Assembly: GCA_020638905.1 (NCBI GenBank)
Contig: JACKHP010000009.1
Location: forward strand, 62,001-126,000
DNA length: 64,000 bases
Origin: Planctomycetota bacterium
GTDB lineage: Bacteria; Planctomycetota; B15-G4
Direction of reading: 5' to 3'
Below the pieces are notes generated by a model that was not told where the DNA came from, ran no database searches, and saw only the letters and a list, made by a program, of their open reading frames with translations. Both the position numbers and the translations under genes were made by a program. Positions 16,538-25,448 of the stretch are shown in pieces (position 1 is the stretch's first letter; each line of letters begins with the position of its first letter).

Positions 16538-17660
16538 GCGCGGTCCGGGCGCCGGGCGAGCGACGCGCCGACGCCGCGCGCGACGCAGGATGTCCGGACG
16601 GTGCGTCCCGGGTGCGTCGCGGGGCCTCGCGTGGGTGGCGGCGTGCGCCATGCTGCTCGCCGCCGAGGCACCCGGACAGCGTGCGCCGCCGCCGGACGAC
16701 GCGGTCACCTATCCCTGGCAGGTGCTTCCCGAGGACGCCGTGCGCGGACACCTGCTCGAGGGCGCGTTCCGCGAACCGTCCGGGGTGTGGTTCGATGCGC
16801 GGGCGCACGAGCTGTTCGTGGCCGACACGAAGAACGGGCTGATCGGCATCTTCGACCCGACGGGACGTCCGGTCTTCACCTTCGGCGGCGGCGAACTCGA
16901 GGAGCCGCGCTCGGTGGCGACGCTGACCGACGGCAGCATCCTCGTGCTCGACGCCGAGCAGGACGCCCTCAAGCGCTTCGACTACCGCGGGCAGCCCACG
17001 GGCCGCGTGGCCTTCGTGTACCCCGAGCGCGACGGCGTCGCGGGCGGACGCGTGCGCATCGGCGCATTCACGGTCGACCCGCAGGGACGCTACTGGGTCG
17101 GTGACCTCGACCGTCCTCAACTGCTCGCGTACTCCTCCGACCTCGAGCTGCTGCACGTGGTCCGGCCGCGGCGTGGCGGGGCGTCGTTCGAGGTCATCAC
17201 CGGCATCGCCGTCTCGCCCGGCGGCCTCGTGGCGGTGACCGACTTCAAGGCCACGCCGGTGCAGGTCTTCGACGCCGAGGGACGCTTCCTGCGCGGCTTC
17301 GGACATCGCGACATCGGGCTCGACGGCTTCGTCGCGCCCAGCGGCGTGGCGTTCGACGAGTCGGGCTACCTCTACGCGGTCGACATGCTGCGCCACGACG
17401 TGAAGGTGTTCGACACGGCGGGCGTGCTGCAGCACCACTTCGGCGGCTGGTTCGCCAACGGCAGCGGAGGGCGCGCGCCGGGTGAGATGCTCTACCCGAG
17501 CTCGGTGGCGGTGGCGCCCGGCGGCATGATCTACGTCGCCGAGCGTTTCGGGAACCGCGTGCAGCTCTTCGTCCGGCGTCCGATCGACGGGCGGTCGCCA
17601 CCCGCGGGCGGCGAGGAACTCCCCGCGGGAGACGCCGCGAGCCCGGAGGCCGACGGCTGA
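16524..17660 (+). CDS. Secreted NHL-repeat (six-bladed) beta-propeller protein
   Basis: A 378-residue protein with a hydrophobic export signal (LAWVAACAMLLAAEAPGQ) and successive NHL-type blades, for example EPSGVWFDARAHELFVADT, YPSSVAVAPGGMIYVAERF and APSGVAFDESGYLYAVDM. ATG 16524 overlaps the cytochrome stop by 14 bases, the same overlap seen one gene earlier; ATG 16590 is an alternative that removes a highly basic stretch. NHL propellers are regular neighbours of multihaem cytochromes in Geobacter-type electron-transfer clusters, where they are thought to help binding or assembly. Here it closes the first transcript of locus 1. No catalytic residues can be assigned. Confidence 0.82.
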   Translation: MDCTERGPGAGRATRRRRARRRMSGRCVPGASRGLAWVAACAMLLAAEAPGQRAPPPDDAVTYPWQVLPEDAVRGHLLEGAFREPSGVWFDARAHELFVADTKNGLIGIFDPTGRPVFTFGGGELEEPRSVATLTDGSILVLDAEQDALKRFDYRGQPTGRVAFVYPERDGVAGGRVRIGAFTVDPQGRYWVGDLDRPQLLAYSSDLELLHVVRPRRGGASFEVITGIAVSPGGLVAVTDFKATPVQVFDAEGRFLRGFGHRDIGLDGFVAPSGVAFDESGYLYAVDMLRHDVKVFDTAGVLQHHFGGWFANGSGGRAPGEMLYPSSVAVAPGGMIYVAERFGNRVQLFVRRPIDGRSPPAGGEELPAGDAASPEADG

Positions 17661-18102
17661 CGAGGCGGGGGTTGCGAGGGTCGTGCGAACCCCGAGGTCG
17701 GCTTCGGTGGCGCGTCCCCGCGGGAAACCGGGGGCAGGATCGGACGGTCTCCCGGTAAGTCGACCGGACGCATGTTTCCGCCCGGATGCTGCGGTATCAG
17801 CTCGAAATCACGCGCATGGTGCGCGTCCTCCATTGTCGCTTCCGGCATATTCTGATAAGATGGTCGTAAATCAACCGGACCGGGCAACGAGAGACTTCGG
17901 CTACGGAAGACCGAGGCGACCGCCCGGGATGGACCTTCGAGTCATGCCCGATCGCGCCGACTTCACAGCCCTGCTCCAAGGCCTCGGCGGCCGACGCGTG
18001 GACACGCACCTCGACGGACACACACCCTTCGATCCCCGGTGTCTCGGGCTCGTGTCCGGAGCGACCCGGCGCGGTGGGATCCGTTCGACAAGGAGCACCA
18101 CG
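17661..18102. other. 442-base leader region before the 6-haem genes
   Basis: Non-coding, apart from a possible in-frame N-terminal extension of the 6-haem gene that I reject. It contains the best promoter candidate of the window (17833-17861). A mildly AT-rich segment follows, leaving about 235 bases of possible 5' untranslated RNA before the start at 18103. I found no clear riboswitch fold. Confidence 0.5.
17833..17861 (+). promoter_or_regulatory. Sigma-70-like promoter with extended -10 for the 6-haem cytochromes
   Basis: TTGTCG (17833-17838) and TAAGAT (17856-17861) are separated by 17 bases, and TG stands one base before the -10 (TGATAAGAT, an extended -10). Four of six bases match consensus in each hexamer. 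It splits cytochrome locus 1 into two transcription units. Confidence 0.55.
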
Positions 18103-19185
18103 ATGAAGTCGTTCGCCAGTGCGATGGCGCTGGTGCTGGTCCTGCTCGTCCCCGTCACCTTCGCGGGTGACTACCACAACGGTGGGACGTTGCTGTGCAG
18201 CCAGTGCCATGTGATGCACTTCAGCCAGAGTCACGGGTACCAGCCCAACGGCACGGGCTTCTACCTCGAGCCCGCAGCGGGTGGACCGTTCCACTACCTG
18301 CTGCGCGACGAGGTCAACAACCTGTGCCTGGCCTGCCATGACCAGGGCGGCATCGCGCCCGACGTGCTGGGCGCCGCGAACGGTGGCAACGGTCCGACCG
18401 ACGTGCGCGAGGCCGGCTACCTGAATCGTCTCGGTGTCGAAGGCCTCCCGGCCACCGGCCACACCCTCGACAGCCTCGACACCGCGCCCGGATCCGATCC
18501 GCCGTGGAAGCCCGAGGACAACAACGGTGCGGGCGAGGGACTCAACTGCATCAACTGCCACCACCAGCACGGATACGCGGGCTTCGGCTCGCCCACGGGC
18601 AGCCAGTACCGCAACCTGCTCGCGAACCCGGGCGCCGGCGGCAACCACTTCGTGACCTACAACAACGACACGGTCGGCACGAACAACTTGGCGCGCGACG
18701 TGTTCGAGCGGCAGGCGGCCGAGTACGACGAGTCGGTCGTCGACTGGAACGAGCCCGACAACACCCAGTCGGCCATCGGCGCGTGGTGCGGCGGATGCCA
18801 CACCAACTTCCACGGCACCCCGGGCGATCCGGCCACCGTGGGCGGCGAGGCGAGCGGCGCGGGCTACGCCGAGTTCCTGCGGCACCCGACCGCCGGCGTG
18901 AACATCGGCGCGATCGGAAGCGGTCACTCTGGCCTGTCCATCTTCCAGGGCCACACCAACAAGGTGAAGGTCATGAGCGAAGTGGGCGTCTGGGATCCGC
19001 CCGGCGCCGACGTCACGCCGACCTGCGTGAGCTGCCACAAGGCGCACGGCAACGGCAACGCCTTCGGTCTGATCTACCGCTCGGGAACGGGCACGCTGAC
19101 GGAGAACGGCGACACGAACGGTTCGCAGCTCGAGCACCTGTGCGGCCAGTGCCACACCCAGGCCTCGTTCTTCGCGAACCCGTAG
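18103..19185 (+). CDS. 6-haem c-type cytochrome, first tandem copy
   Basis: A 360-residue secreted protein (signal peptide MKSFASAMALVLVLLVPVTFA, mature start GDYHNG) with six CXXCH sites: CSQCH, CLACH, CINCH, CGGCH, CVSCH and CGQCH. Between the haem sites are conserved blocks such as GHTLDSLDTAPGS, FLRHPT and HKAHGNGNAFGLI. The start is fixed by AAGGAG eight bases upstream. It has a paralogue immediately downstream with all six haem sites and the intervening blocks conserved, so the two are a tandem duplication. The haem spacing is wide compared with the 26- and 16-haem proteins, leaving room for a real fold or a substrate site. A strong hairpin follows. Its exact role, electron carrier or filament subunit, is open. 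Confidence 0.9.
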   Translation: MKSFASAMALVLVLLVPVTFAGDYHNGGTLLCSQCHVMHFSQSHGYQPNGTGFYLEPAAGGPFHYLLRDEVNNLCLACHDQGGIAPDVLGAANGGNGPTDVREAGYLNRLGVEGLPATGHTLDSLDTAPGSDPPWKPEDNNGAGEGLNCINCHHQHGYAGFGSPTGSQYRNLLANPGAGGNHFVTYNNDTVGTNNLARDVFERQAAEYDESVVDWNEPDNTQSAIGAWCGGCHTNFHGTPGDPATVGGEASGAGYAEFLRHPTAGVNIGAIGSGHSGLSIFQGHTNKVKVMSEVGVWDPPGADVTPTCVSCHKAHGNGNAFGLIYRSGTGTLTENGDTNGSQLEHLCGQCHTQASFFANP

Positions 19186-19219
19186 TCCGCGACCCTCCTC
19201 CTCGGATCTCCAGCAACGT

Positions 19220-19259
19220 GACGGGGGCGGTGCGGCGGACCCGCCGCAGCGCCCCCGTC
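19220..19259 (+). terminator. Long GC hairpin between the two 6-haem genes
   Basis: The arm GACGGGGGCGGTGCGG pairs with CCGCAGCGCCCCCGTC with one mismatch, giving roughly 16-18 pairs around a very short loop. It lies 35 bases after the first 6-haem stop. It may end that transcript or weaken read-through so that the two copies are made in different amounts. Confidence 0.6.
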
Positions 19260-19366
19260 CTCGTCTGGAGCGCCTGTTCGAGCAGCCTCCAGGGGGGATA
19301 AAGAGAAAGATGTCGATGCGTCGATAGGTTCCGGGACGAGCCCTGCTCCCCCGGAAACCCTGGACG

Positions 19367-20485
19367 ATGTCGACTCCGATCCTGCGCCGGCTGGGCGGGC
19401 TGTTCGTGGCCGTCCTGGCCTCGACGGCCGCCGCCGGCGACTACCACGACGGGCTCTCGCTGAACTGCTCCGAGTGCCACGTCATGCACCTGCAGCCGGG
19501 ACAGGGTGCGTCGCTCGGACTCTTTCCCGTCCCGCTGTCGACCAGCAGCGTGGGGACACCCGCCGACACGGCGCTCGACCTGGACGAACAGGCCGTCAAG
19601 TCCGGGGTCGACCGGCGCCTGCTGCGCGAGGACGTGAACGACCTGTGCCTCTCCTGTCACGACGACTCCGCCCGTGCCGCCGACGTGCTCGGCGCCAACC
19701 TGGGACGCTTCCCGTCGGACGTGCGCCAGGCGGGGCACCTCAACCGGCTCGGACACGACGGCAACGTCGCCACCGGCCACACGCTCGACAGCACGGAGAC
19801 GGCGCCCGGCAGCCAGCCCCCGTGGCGCGCCGAGGACGAGAACGGTCCCGGCGTGGGACTCAACTGCCTGAACTGCCACGCGGCCCACGGCAACGAGTCG
19901 TACCGCAACCTGCGCGACGACGCGGGACACAACCTGCCCGGCGCGGGACGCGTCACCTACAACCGCGAGTCGCCCGGCAGCAACCACCTGGGACGCGACG
20001 TGTTCGTGCGCGCGACGCTGGCGTACGACGAGTCGGCCGTCGACTTCAACGAGCCCGACCCCGACGACTCGGCCATGGCGCGCTTCTGCGCCGGATGCCA
20101 CGACCTGTTCCACGGACAGCCGGGCGTCGATGCGAACATCGGCGGCACGCGCACGGGAGCGAGCTTCACGCAGTTCCTGCGGCACCCGACCAGCGGCGTG
20201 GACATCGGTGCGGTGGGCGGCGAGTGGTCGTCGTCGATGCTCTTCGCGTCGCACGACAACCGTGTCAAGGTCATGAGCCGCGCGGGCCTGTGGGATCCGC
20301 CGGGCAGCGACGTGACGCCGAGCTGCATGAGCTGCCACAAGGCGCACGGCAACGGCAACGCGTTCGGACTCATCCTGCGCTCCGGCCGCGGCGTGCCCAC
20401 CGAGGACGGCGACACGCACGGCGGTTCGCTCGAGCACCTCTGCGGCCAGTGCCACGCGCAGGCCGCGGCGCCCGCGCTGCCGTAG
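19367..20485 (+). CDS. 6-haem c-type cytochrome, second tandem copy
   Basis: A 372-residue secreted protein with a signal peptide (LGGLFVAVLASTAAA before GDYHDG) and six CXXCH motifs in the same order as the copy at 18103-19185. It shares blocks such as NCSECHVMH, RDVFVR, FLRHPTSGVDIGAVG and SCHKAHGNGNAFGLI. It differs most in the loop after the first haem, which is longer here. The paralogues are collinear from signal peptide to C-terminus, so this is a whole-gene duplication with divergence. The intergenic hairpin and a purine-rich AT patch (GGATAAAGAGAAAG) suggest separate expression control. The role is presumed to be the same kind of electron transfer as its twin. Confidence 0.9.
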   Translation: MSTPILRRLGGLFVAVLASTAAAGDYHDGLSLNCSECHVMHLQPGQGASLGLFPVPLSTSSVGTPADTALDLDEQAVKSGVDRRLLREDVNDLCLSCHDDSARAADVLGANLGRFPSDVRQAGHLNRLGHDGNVATGHTLDSTETAPGSQPPWRAEDENGPGVGLNCLNCHAAHGNESYRNLRDDAGHNLPGAGRVTYNRESPGSNHLGRDVFVRATLAYDESAVDFNEPDPDDSAMARFCAGCHDLFHGQPGVDANIGGTRTGASFTQFLRHPTSGVDIGAVGGEWSSSMLFASHDNRVKVMSRAGLWDPPGSDVTPSCMSCHKAHGNGNAFGLILRSGRGVPTEDGDTHGGSLEHLCGQCHAQAAAPALP

Positions 20486-20615
20486 CCCGCAGGCCCGGCC
20501 TCGCGGCGGCGCACGCTTCTCCCGTGCCGCGCGCCGACTACACTGGTCGCGCCGGACGGCGCCGTCGGCCCCGCGCGTGCGGCACGGGCACCACGGGCCG
20601 GCGGGGGGCCGGACC

Positions 20616-22070
20616 ATGATCCGTCGATGCGTCCGGTGGCCGGCCTCGCCGTGGATCTTCGTGCTGCTGGCAAGCCTCGGCTGCGCCGAGCGGCGTCTGG
20701 CCGACGATGCGACCTGGCGCGCCGCATCGCCCTCCCGCGTCGACGTGTTCGTCGAGGCGGTCGATCCGACCGACGAGCTGCTCGAGGTGCAGCTCGAGGA
20801 CATCGCGTTGCGCGACGCCTCGGGCGAGCGCGTGTCGCTCGAGCGGCGCACGGCGCGCCTGTCGTCCGACGCGGCCGCGCACCGCACGCTGCTGGCCGGC
20901 GGCGGCGTGCCGGTGGGGACGTATCCCGTACTGCTCGTGACCGTCGCGTCCGCGCGTCTCGGACGGGGCGAGAGCGCGCGTGAGCTGATCCTGCGCGCGC
21001 CCGACGACGACCAGCCGGCCGCGGACGGCCAGGGTCCGGTGACGTACGAGCTGCCGCTCGGACTCACGCTCGCGACGCGTGACGCCGCGTCGGTCTTCCT
21101 GCGCTGGGACGTGCGCGCGTCGCTCGACGGCGACGGCTTCCGTCCCGTGCTGCGCACGGAGCTCGAGAGCCCCGAGGTCAGCCTCGGACGTCTGTGGGTC
21201 GCAGACTCGGCCACGGGCACCGTGCTCGCCTTCGATCGCGGCTCGCGTCGCGTGACCGGCAGCGGCAAGGTCGGACTCGGCGTGCGCGCCCTGGCGGTCG
21301 CGGGCGACCGGCGGCTGCTGCTGGCGGCCAACGAGGGCGAGGGCACGTTGAGCCAGTTCGACCTGCGCTCCGGCCTGACGGTGGCGACGATCCCGCTGCG
21401 CAGCGGATCGCGCCCGTCCGACGTGGTCGTGGTCGACTCGACGGGCATCGCGGCGGTGGCGAACGCCGGGCTCGACACGGTCTCGCTCGTCGACGTGCGC
21501 ACCTCCGAACGCGTGGCCGACGTGCGCGTGGGGCGGCGTCCCGTGCGGCTCGTCGCGCCGCCCGACGGCGGGCGCGTGTTCGTCGTCGACAGCCTGTCCG
21601 ACCAGCTCTCGATCGTCGACGTGAGCTCGCGCGGGCTGGCCGGCACGATCCGCACCGACGCCGAGCCGACGGCCGTGGCGGTCGATCGCCGCGGGCGCGA
21701 GCTGTTCGTCGGGCATCGCACGGGCGGCGACCTGCTCGTGGTCGACCTGTCCACCTACGCGGTCACCGAACGCATCCCCGTGGGAGGCGACGTGACCGAC
21801 GTGCTGGCCGACCGCCGGCGCGACCGCGTGTACGTCGCGCGCTCGCTGCCGCCCGAACTCGACGTGGTCGACCGGCGCACGCTGGCCGTGGTGCGGCGCA
21901 TCCCGCTCTCGGCAGCGGTGACGGCGTTGGCGCAACCGCTCGAGGGCGCGCTGGTGTACGGCGCGGCGCCGAGCGTGGGGGCGCTGCTGGCCATCGACGT
22001 GACGGTGGGACGCGAGGAGGCCGTGCTCCCGTGCGGCGATTCTCCGCGGGACGTGATCACCCTCGAATGA
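20616..22070 (+). CDS. YVTN-type beta-propeller lipoprotein
   Basis: A 484-residue lipoprotein (lipobox LASLGC, C23). After a non-propeller N-terminal domain of about 170 residues, which looks beta-rich, come YVTN/40-residue repeats: RLWVADSATGTVLAFDRG, LDTVSLVDVRTSERVADVRV, DQLSIVDVSSRGLAGTIR and GDLLVVDLSTYAVTERIPVG. These form a seven-bladed propeller such as those in surface and cytochrome-associated proteins. ATG 20616 is chosen over an upstream in-frame ATG because it places two arginines directly before the hydrophobic segment. It lies between the 6-haem cytochromes and a barrel-like protein in the same direction, so it likely belongs to the same outer-membrane assembly; a scaffold role is inferred. 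Confidence 0.78.
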   Translation: MIRRCVRWPASPWIFVLLASLGCAERRLADDATWRAASPSRVDVFVEAVDPTDELLEVQLEDIALRDASGERVSLERRTARLSSDAAAHRTLLAGGGVPVGTYPVLLVTVASARLGRGESARELILRAPDDDQPAADGQGPVTYELPLGLTLATRDAASVFLRWDVRASLDGDGFRPVLRTELESPEVSLGRLWVADSATGTVLAFDRGSRRVTGSGKVGLGVRALAVAGDRRLLLAANEGEGTLSQFDLRSGLTVATIPLRSGSRPSDVVVVDSTGIAAVANAGLDTVSLVDVRTSERVADVRVGRRPVRLVAPPDGGRVFVVDSLSDQLSIVDVSSRGLAGTIRTDAEPTAVAVDRRGRELFVGHRTGGDLLVVDLSTYAVTERIPVGGDVTDVLADRRRDRVYVARSLPPELDVVDRRTLAVVRRIPLSAAVTALAQPLEGALVYGAAPSVGALLAIDVTVGREEAVLPCGDSPRDVITLE

Positions 22071-22083
22071 CGGGAGGTGCTGT

Positions 22084-24255
22084 CTGACTCGGCGCGCGGA
22101 CGGACGGACGCCAGGGGACGCGACGGGACGCGCTGCCCGCGTCGCTCGCCGCGCCCTGTCCGCCGCGCTGCTGGCCGTCGCGGGCTGCGCCACGCCGCCG
22201 TCCGCGAACCTGCGCGAGACGTGGCAGTCGACCAAGACGGGCGACGTCGAGACGAAGAGCCGCACGACGCTCGTCGAGGTCGGCGTCGACCAGAACCTCG
22301 GGCCCGACCTCGAGGTGCGCGCCAGCGAGCGCCTCATCGGCACCGATCTCGACCTGCGCACGGGCGACCTGCGCCAGAGCGAGCGACGCCTGCTGCACCA
22401 GCCCTCGCTCGACATCGTGCTCGCCGCGGGCCTGCTCGAGTGGACCCAGGGCTACGAGTACCAGCTCCAGTCGAGCCGCCCGTCCCCGGGAGCGGACAAC
22501 GACCTCGAGCGCACCGAGGTCCTGCAACGCATCGACTGGACTCCGGTCGAGCTGCCCGCGGTGACCGCCTGGATCGACCACCAGACGACGCGCGACGACC
22601 TGTTCGTCGACCGCGACGACACGCTCTCGCTGGTGCAGGCCGAGGAGACGCGCGGGCCGTTCAGCTACGTGATCTCGCAGCGCGACGAGTTCATCGACGA
22701 CCACCGCGCCGACGTGCAGGAGGATCGCGTCGACCGCACCTTCCGCGCGACGTACCGCGACGACCACTTCGACCAACGGCTCACGACCTCGCTGAGCGTG
22801 TTCCAGGAGACCCGTCACACGGTCACCGAGGTGCCGATCGGTGCGGCGACCGTGCCGGCCGACGAGATCCCGATCCTGGGCGGCTTCGCGGCCATCGACA
22901 CCTCGCCCGAGATCTCGAACCTGCCGCCGCTGCCGTCCCTCGTCGACGGAGACGACACGACCTCGACCGGCGTGAACATCGGCGGCTTCGTCTCGGGCGG
23001 CGAGCTCGGCTGGAACCTGGCGGCCAGCCGCGCCGACGACGCGCCGATCGAGCTGGCCCTGCTGTCCACCGTCGACCCGGTCGACGACTTCCTGCTCGAC
23101 CAGTTCTCGTTCTCGGCCTGGGCCTCCGAGGACGGCACGTTCTGGACGCTCGTCACCGGCGACGTGCCGTTCACGTACGAGCAGGCCTTCCGGCGCTTCC
23201 GCGTGCAGCTGCCGATGGTCACGGCGCCGTTCGTGAAGCTCGTCAACACGGCCTCGCCGCCGGCAGGACCGGCGGTCTTCGTGAGCGACCTGCGCCTGTT
23301 CGGGACGTCGTCCGCGTCGCCGTCGAGCGAGCGCACCGCGACGCGCGAGCTGACCCGCAGCCTGACCGGCAACGTCTCGTTCCGGGCCGCCGACGACCTC
23401 GTGCTGGGCTACGACCTGTTCGTCCAGCGCGCCGAGCGCGAGCGCGACGACGTCTCGACGCGCGACGAGGACCGGGTCGACAACGGCCTCTCGGCGCTGT
23501 GGACGCCGTCCGAGATCGTCGACGTGAGCCTGCGCGCCAACGACCGTCGCACGCAGGACGCGACGCGTCTCGACGAGACGTTCCGCAGCTACAACGGCCT
23601 GCTCGGCATCCGTCCGCTCGACGCGCTCGACCTGGCGCTGAACTGGACCTCGACGTGGCGCGAGCGCGACGGCCTGCGCGACTTCGAGACCTCCGCGCTG
23701 CGCGAGAGCGCGGGTGCGCAGCTGCTCGAGACGCTCGAGGCCGAGGTCGCCTTCGAGCAGTCGACCCAGAAGGACATCGCCAACGACCGCATCGTGACCC
23801 GCGACATCGTCTCGGCCTCGACCACCGCGAACGTCACGCGCGACGTCGACCTGACGCTCTCGGCGCGCGACGTCTCGGCCACCGTCGAGGGCAGCGGCGC
23901 GGCCGACATCCCCGACCCGGACGAGCGCATCACCGAGGCGCTGCTCGTGTACCAGCCCTCGAGCCAGCTCACCGCCGAGGTCGACTTCGAGTGGCGCGAC
24001 ACCTTCGCGGGCAGCGGCCTCGACCGGCGCGTGCGGCTCGACTGGATCCCCTTCCCCGAGGGCTCGCTCGACGTGCAGCTCGACGCGCAGCGTCTGTCGT
24101 CGGAGCTGGGTGCCACGTCGGTCGACCGCTACCAGATGCTCACCCGCTGGACGATGAACCCCTCCGTCTTCGTCGAGTTCAACTGGGCGCGCCTGGTGCC
24201 CGACACCGGCGACCGCTCCACGACCACGTCGCTCGCGCTCAACGGGCGCTTCTGA
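22084..24255 (+). CDS. Outer-membrane beta-barrel-like lipoprotein with a probable CTG start
   Basis: A 723-residue protein. The frame holds a clean lipoprotein signal (RRALSAALLAVAGC, C35) but no ATG, GTG or TTG between the upstream in-frame stop (22054-22056) and the signal. CTG 22084 has a strong ribosome site, GGGAGGTG, ending four bases before it and is the most likely start; the first GTG, at 22315, would delete the signal. The mature chain alternates charged and hydrophobic residues in strand-like runs, and the C-terminus ends ...SLALNGRF with the terminal phenylalanine typical of barrel proteins. A segment near residues 320-400 resembles a discoidin-like jelly roll. It may be the porin partner of locus-1 cytochromes, by analogy with MtrB/PioB-type conduits; no direct family match is claimed. 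Confidence 0.65.
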   Translation: MTRRADGRTPGDATGRAARVARRALSAALLAVAGCATPPSANLRETWQSTKTGDVETKSRTTLVEVGVDQNLGPDLEVRASERLIGTDLDLRTGDLRQSERRLLHQPSLDIVLAAGLLEWTQGYEYQLQSSRPSPGADNDLERTEVLQRIDWTPVELPAVTAWIDHQTTRDDLFVDRDDTLSLVQAEETRGPFSYVISQRDEFIDDHRADVQEDRVDRTFRATYRDDHFDQRLTTSLSVFQETRHTVTEVPIGAATVPADEIPILGGFAAIDTSPEISNLPPLPSLVDGDDTTSTGVNIGGFVSGGELGWNLAASRADDAPIELALLSTVDPVDDFLLDQFSFSAWASEDGTFWTLVTGDVPFTYEQAFRRFRVQLPMVTAPFVKLVNTASPPAGPAVFVSDLRLFGTSSASPSSERTATRELTRSLTGNVSFRAADDLVLGYDLFVQRAERERDDVSTRDEDRVDNGLSALWTPSEIVDVSLRANDRRTQDATRLDETFRSYNGLLGIRPLDALDLALNWTSTWRERDGLRDFETSALRESAGAQLLETLEAEVAFEQSTQKDIANDRIVTRDIVSASTTANVTRDVDLTLSARDVSATVEGSGAADIPDPDERITEALLVYQPSSQLTAEVDFEWRDTFAGSGLDRRVRLDWIPFPEGSLDVQLDAQRLSSELGATSVDRYQMLTRWTMNPSVFVEFNWARLVPDTGDRSTTTSLALNGRF

Positions 24256-24303
24256 GCGCGCGCGCGGCCGCGGCCCGGGTCGCGCAACGGTGCCGGGGAT
24301 CCG

Positions 24304-25305
24304 TCAGTCCCGGGCGCGCGACGCGCCGTGCATCCCGCACCAGGGACGGCACGCACCGCCCTCGCGCGCTTCGGCGCGGTACGTGGGCGAGCGGCACCAC
24401 ACGATGAGGTTCACGCGTCGCCCGCCGTGGATCGGCAGGGCCTCGTGGCGGTCCCGTCCGGCGTGCAGCAACGCGACGCCGGGGACGTGTTCGAGCAGCA
24501 GCTCCTCGTCGCGCGTCCAGCCGCCCTGGGCGTGGGCGTCGCAGCGCAGGCCGCGCAGCGCGAGGCGTCCGCCGGCGGACGACGATCCCAGGCACAGGTT
24601 GAGCGTGACCTCGCTGTCGTCGACGTGGAACGGCAGCGCGCGCTCGGCGTCCTCGCCGTACTCGACGACGAAGCCGTGCGCGTCGGCGAGCGTCGCGCCG
24701 CCCAGGTCCGCGAAGTGCAGCGCCGCGAGGGGACGCACGACGGACCGCGCGAGCCACGCGCCGAACCCGCGCAGGCCGAGCTCGTCGAGCTGCAGCCCGT
24801 CGGCGTGCATCGAGTTCGGCGGCAGTCGCGGGACGTCGTGCGTGCGCCGGAACGCGCGCACCCGTTCGACGTCGGCCAGCAGTCGCGCGCAGGTGTCGGC
24901 GGAGAGCAGCGGGCCGGCGTGACGGCGATTGCCGAGGGGGCGCAGGAGTTCCGCGAGGCGCGACCCGTCGCCAGACGCGAGCGCGTCGGCCACGCCGGGC
25001 GCGAGCAGGTGCGGTCCCGGCTCGCGCAGGGAGGCGTCGGCCGGGGCGAGGCGTGCGCGCAGCACGGCCCGGCCGGATTCGCGCCGCAGGTGCGCGCGTG
25101 CGACCGCGGCGTCGTGCGTCCCGACGCTCGACGGCAGCAGCAGCGCCCGCCAGTGGACGTCGTCGAGCAGCGTCGCGGCGCGCTCGGCGACGGCGTCGAT
25201 CTGTGCCCGCGGCGGCAGGGCCGCGGCGCGCGGCAGGGTCGCGACGAGGTCGTCCCAGGCGGCGTCGCGGGGGTCGGGCGGCGGGATCGGGAAGGAGGCA
25301 CGCAA
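24304..25305 (-). CDS. 2-oxoglutarate/Fe(II)-dependent oxygenase (prolyl-4-hydroxylase-like fold)
   Basis: A 333-residue protein. Its C-terminal half has the double-stranded beta-helix core: the iron ligands H227 and D229 in FHVDDSEVTLNLCLG, the distal ligand H287 in RDRHEALP, and R297 in GRRVNLIVW, which should bind the 2-oxoglutarate carboxylate. The N-terminal half is helical and unassigned. The layout is like eukaryotic-type 2OG oxygenases that hydroxylate protein or small-molecule substrates. It converges with the barrel gene at 22084-24255 (48 bases between stops) and shares no operon, so a link to the cytochromes is not supported. Substrate unknown. Short cysteine-containing C-terminal tail (ACRPWCGMHG). 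Confidence 0.8.
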   Translation of the reverse strand: MRASFPIPPPDPRDAAWDDLVATLPRAAALPPRAQIDAVAERAATLLDDVHWRALLLPSSVGTHDAAVARAHLRRESGRAVLRARLAPADASLREPGPHLLAPGVADALASGDGSRLAELLRPLGNRRHAGPLLSADTCARLLADVERVRAFRRTHDVPRLPPNSMHADGLQLDELGLRGFGAWLARSVVRPLAALHFADLGGATLADAHGFVVEYGEDAERALPFHVDDSEVTLNLCLGSSSAGGRLALRGLRCDAHAQGGWTRDEELLLEHVPGVALLHAGRDRHEALPIHGGRRVNLIVWCRSPTYRAEAREGGACRPWCGMHGASRARD

Positions 25306-25351
25306 GGGCCTGGATCTTAGCGTTCCGGCCCGGATTCGCTGGCCGCCCGCA

Positions 25352-25387
25352 TTGCGTGGATTTTCACTGGTGAAAATCGGGTATGAT
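25352..25387 (+). promoter_or_regulatory. Palindromic operator within a putative promoter of the FG-GAP gene
   Basis: ATTTTCAC-TG-GTGAAAAT (25360-25377) is a perfect 8-base inverted repeat in GC-rich surroundings. It lies just upstream of a good -10 (TATGAT, 25382-25387) and covers the position where a -35 would sit. A TTGCGT lies at 25352-25357 but at a 24-base spacing. The placement fits a repressor operator or an activator site; the cognate regulator is not known, though the HTH-containing gene at 27001-28245 is close. Confidence 0.55.
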
Positions 25388-25448
25388 CTGGACTCACCAT
25401 GTCCGGACGACCCGTCCGGTACCGCTCCCCGCTCCAGGAGAACCGGGC

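Noticed and set aside
17683..18102. N-terminal extension of the first 6-haem cytochrome
   Set aside because: It would bury a perfect signal peptide, and the ATG at 18103 has AAGGAG at the right spacing.
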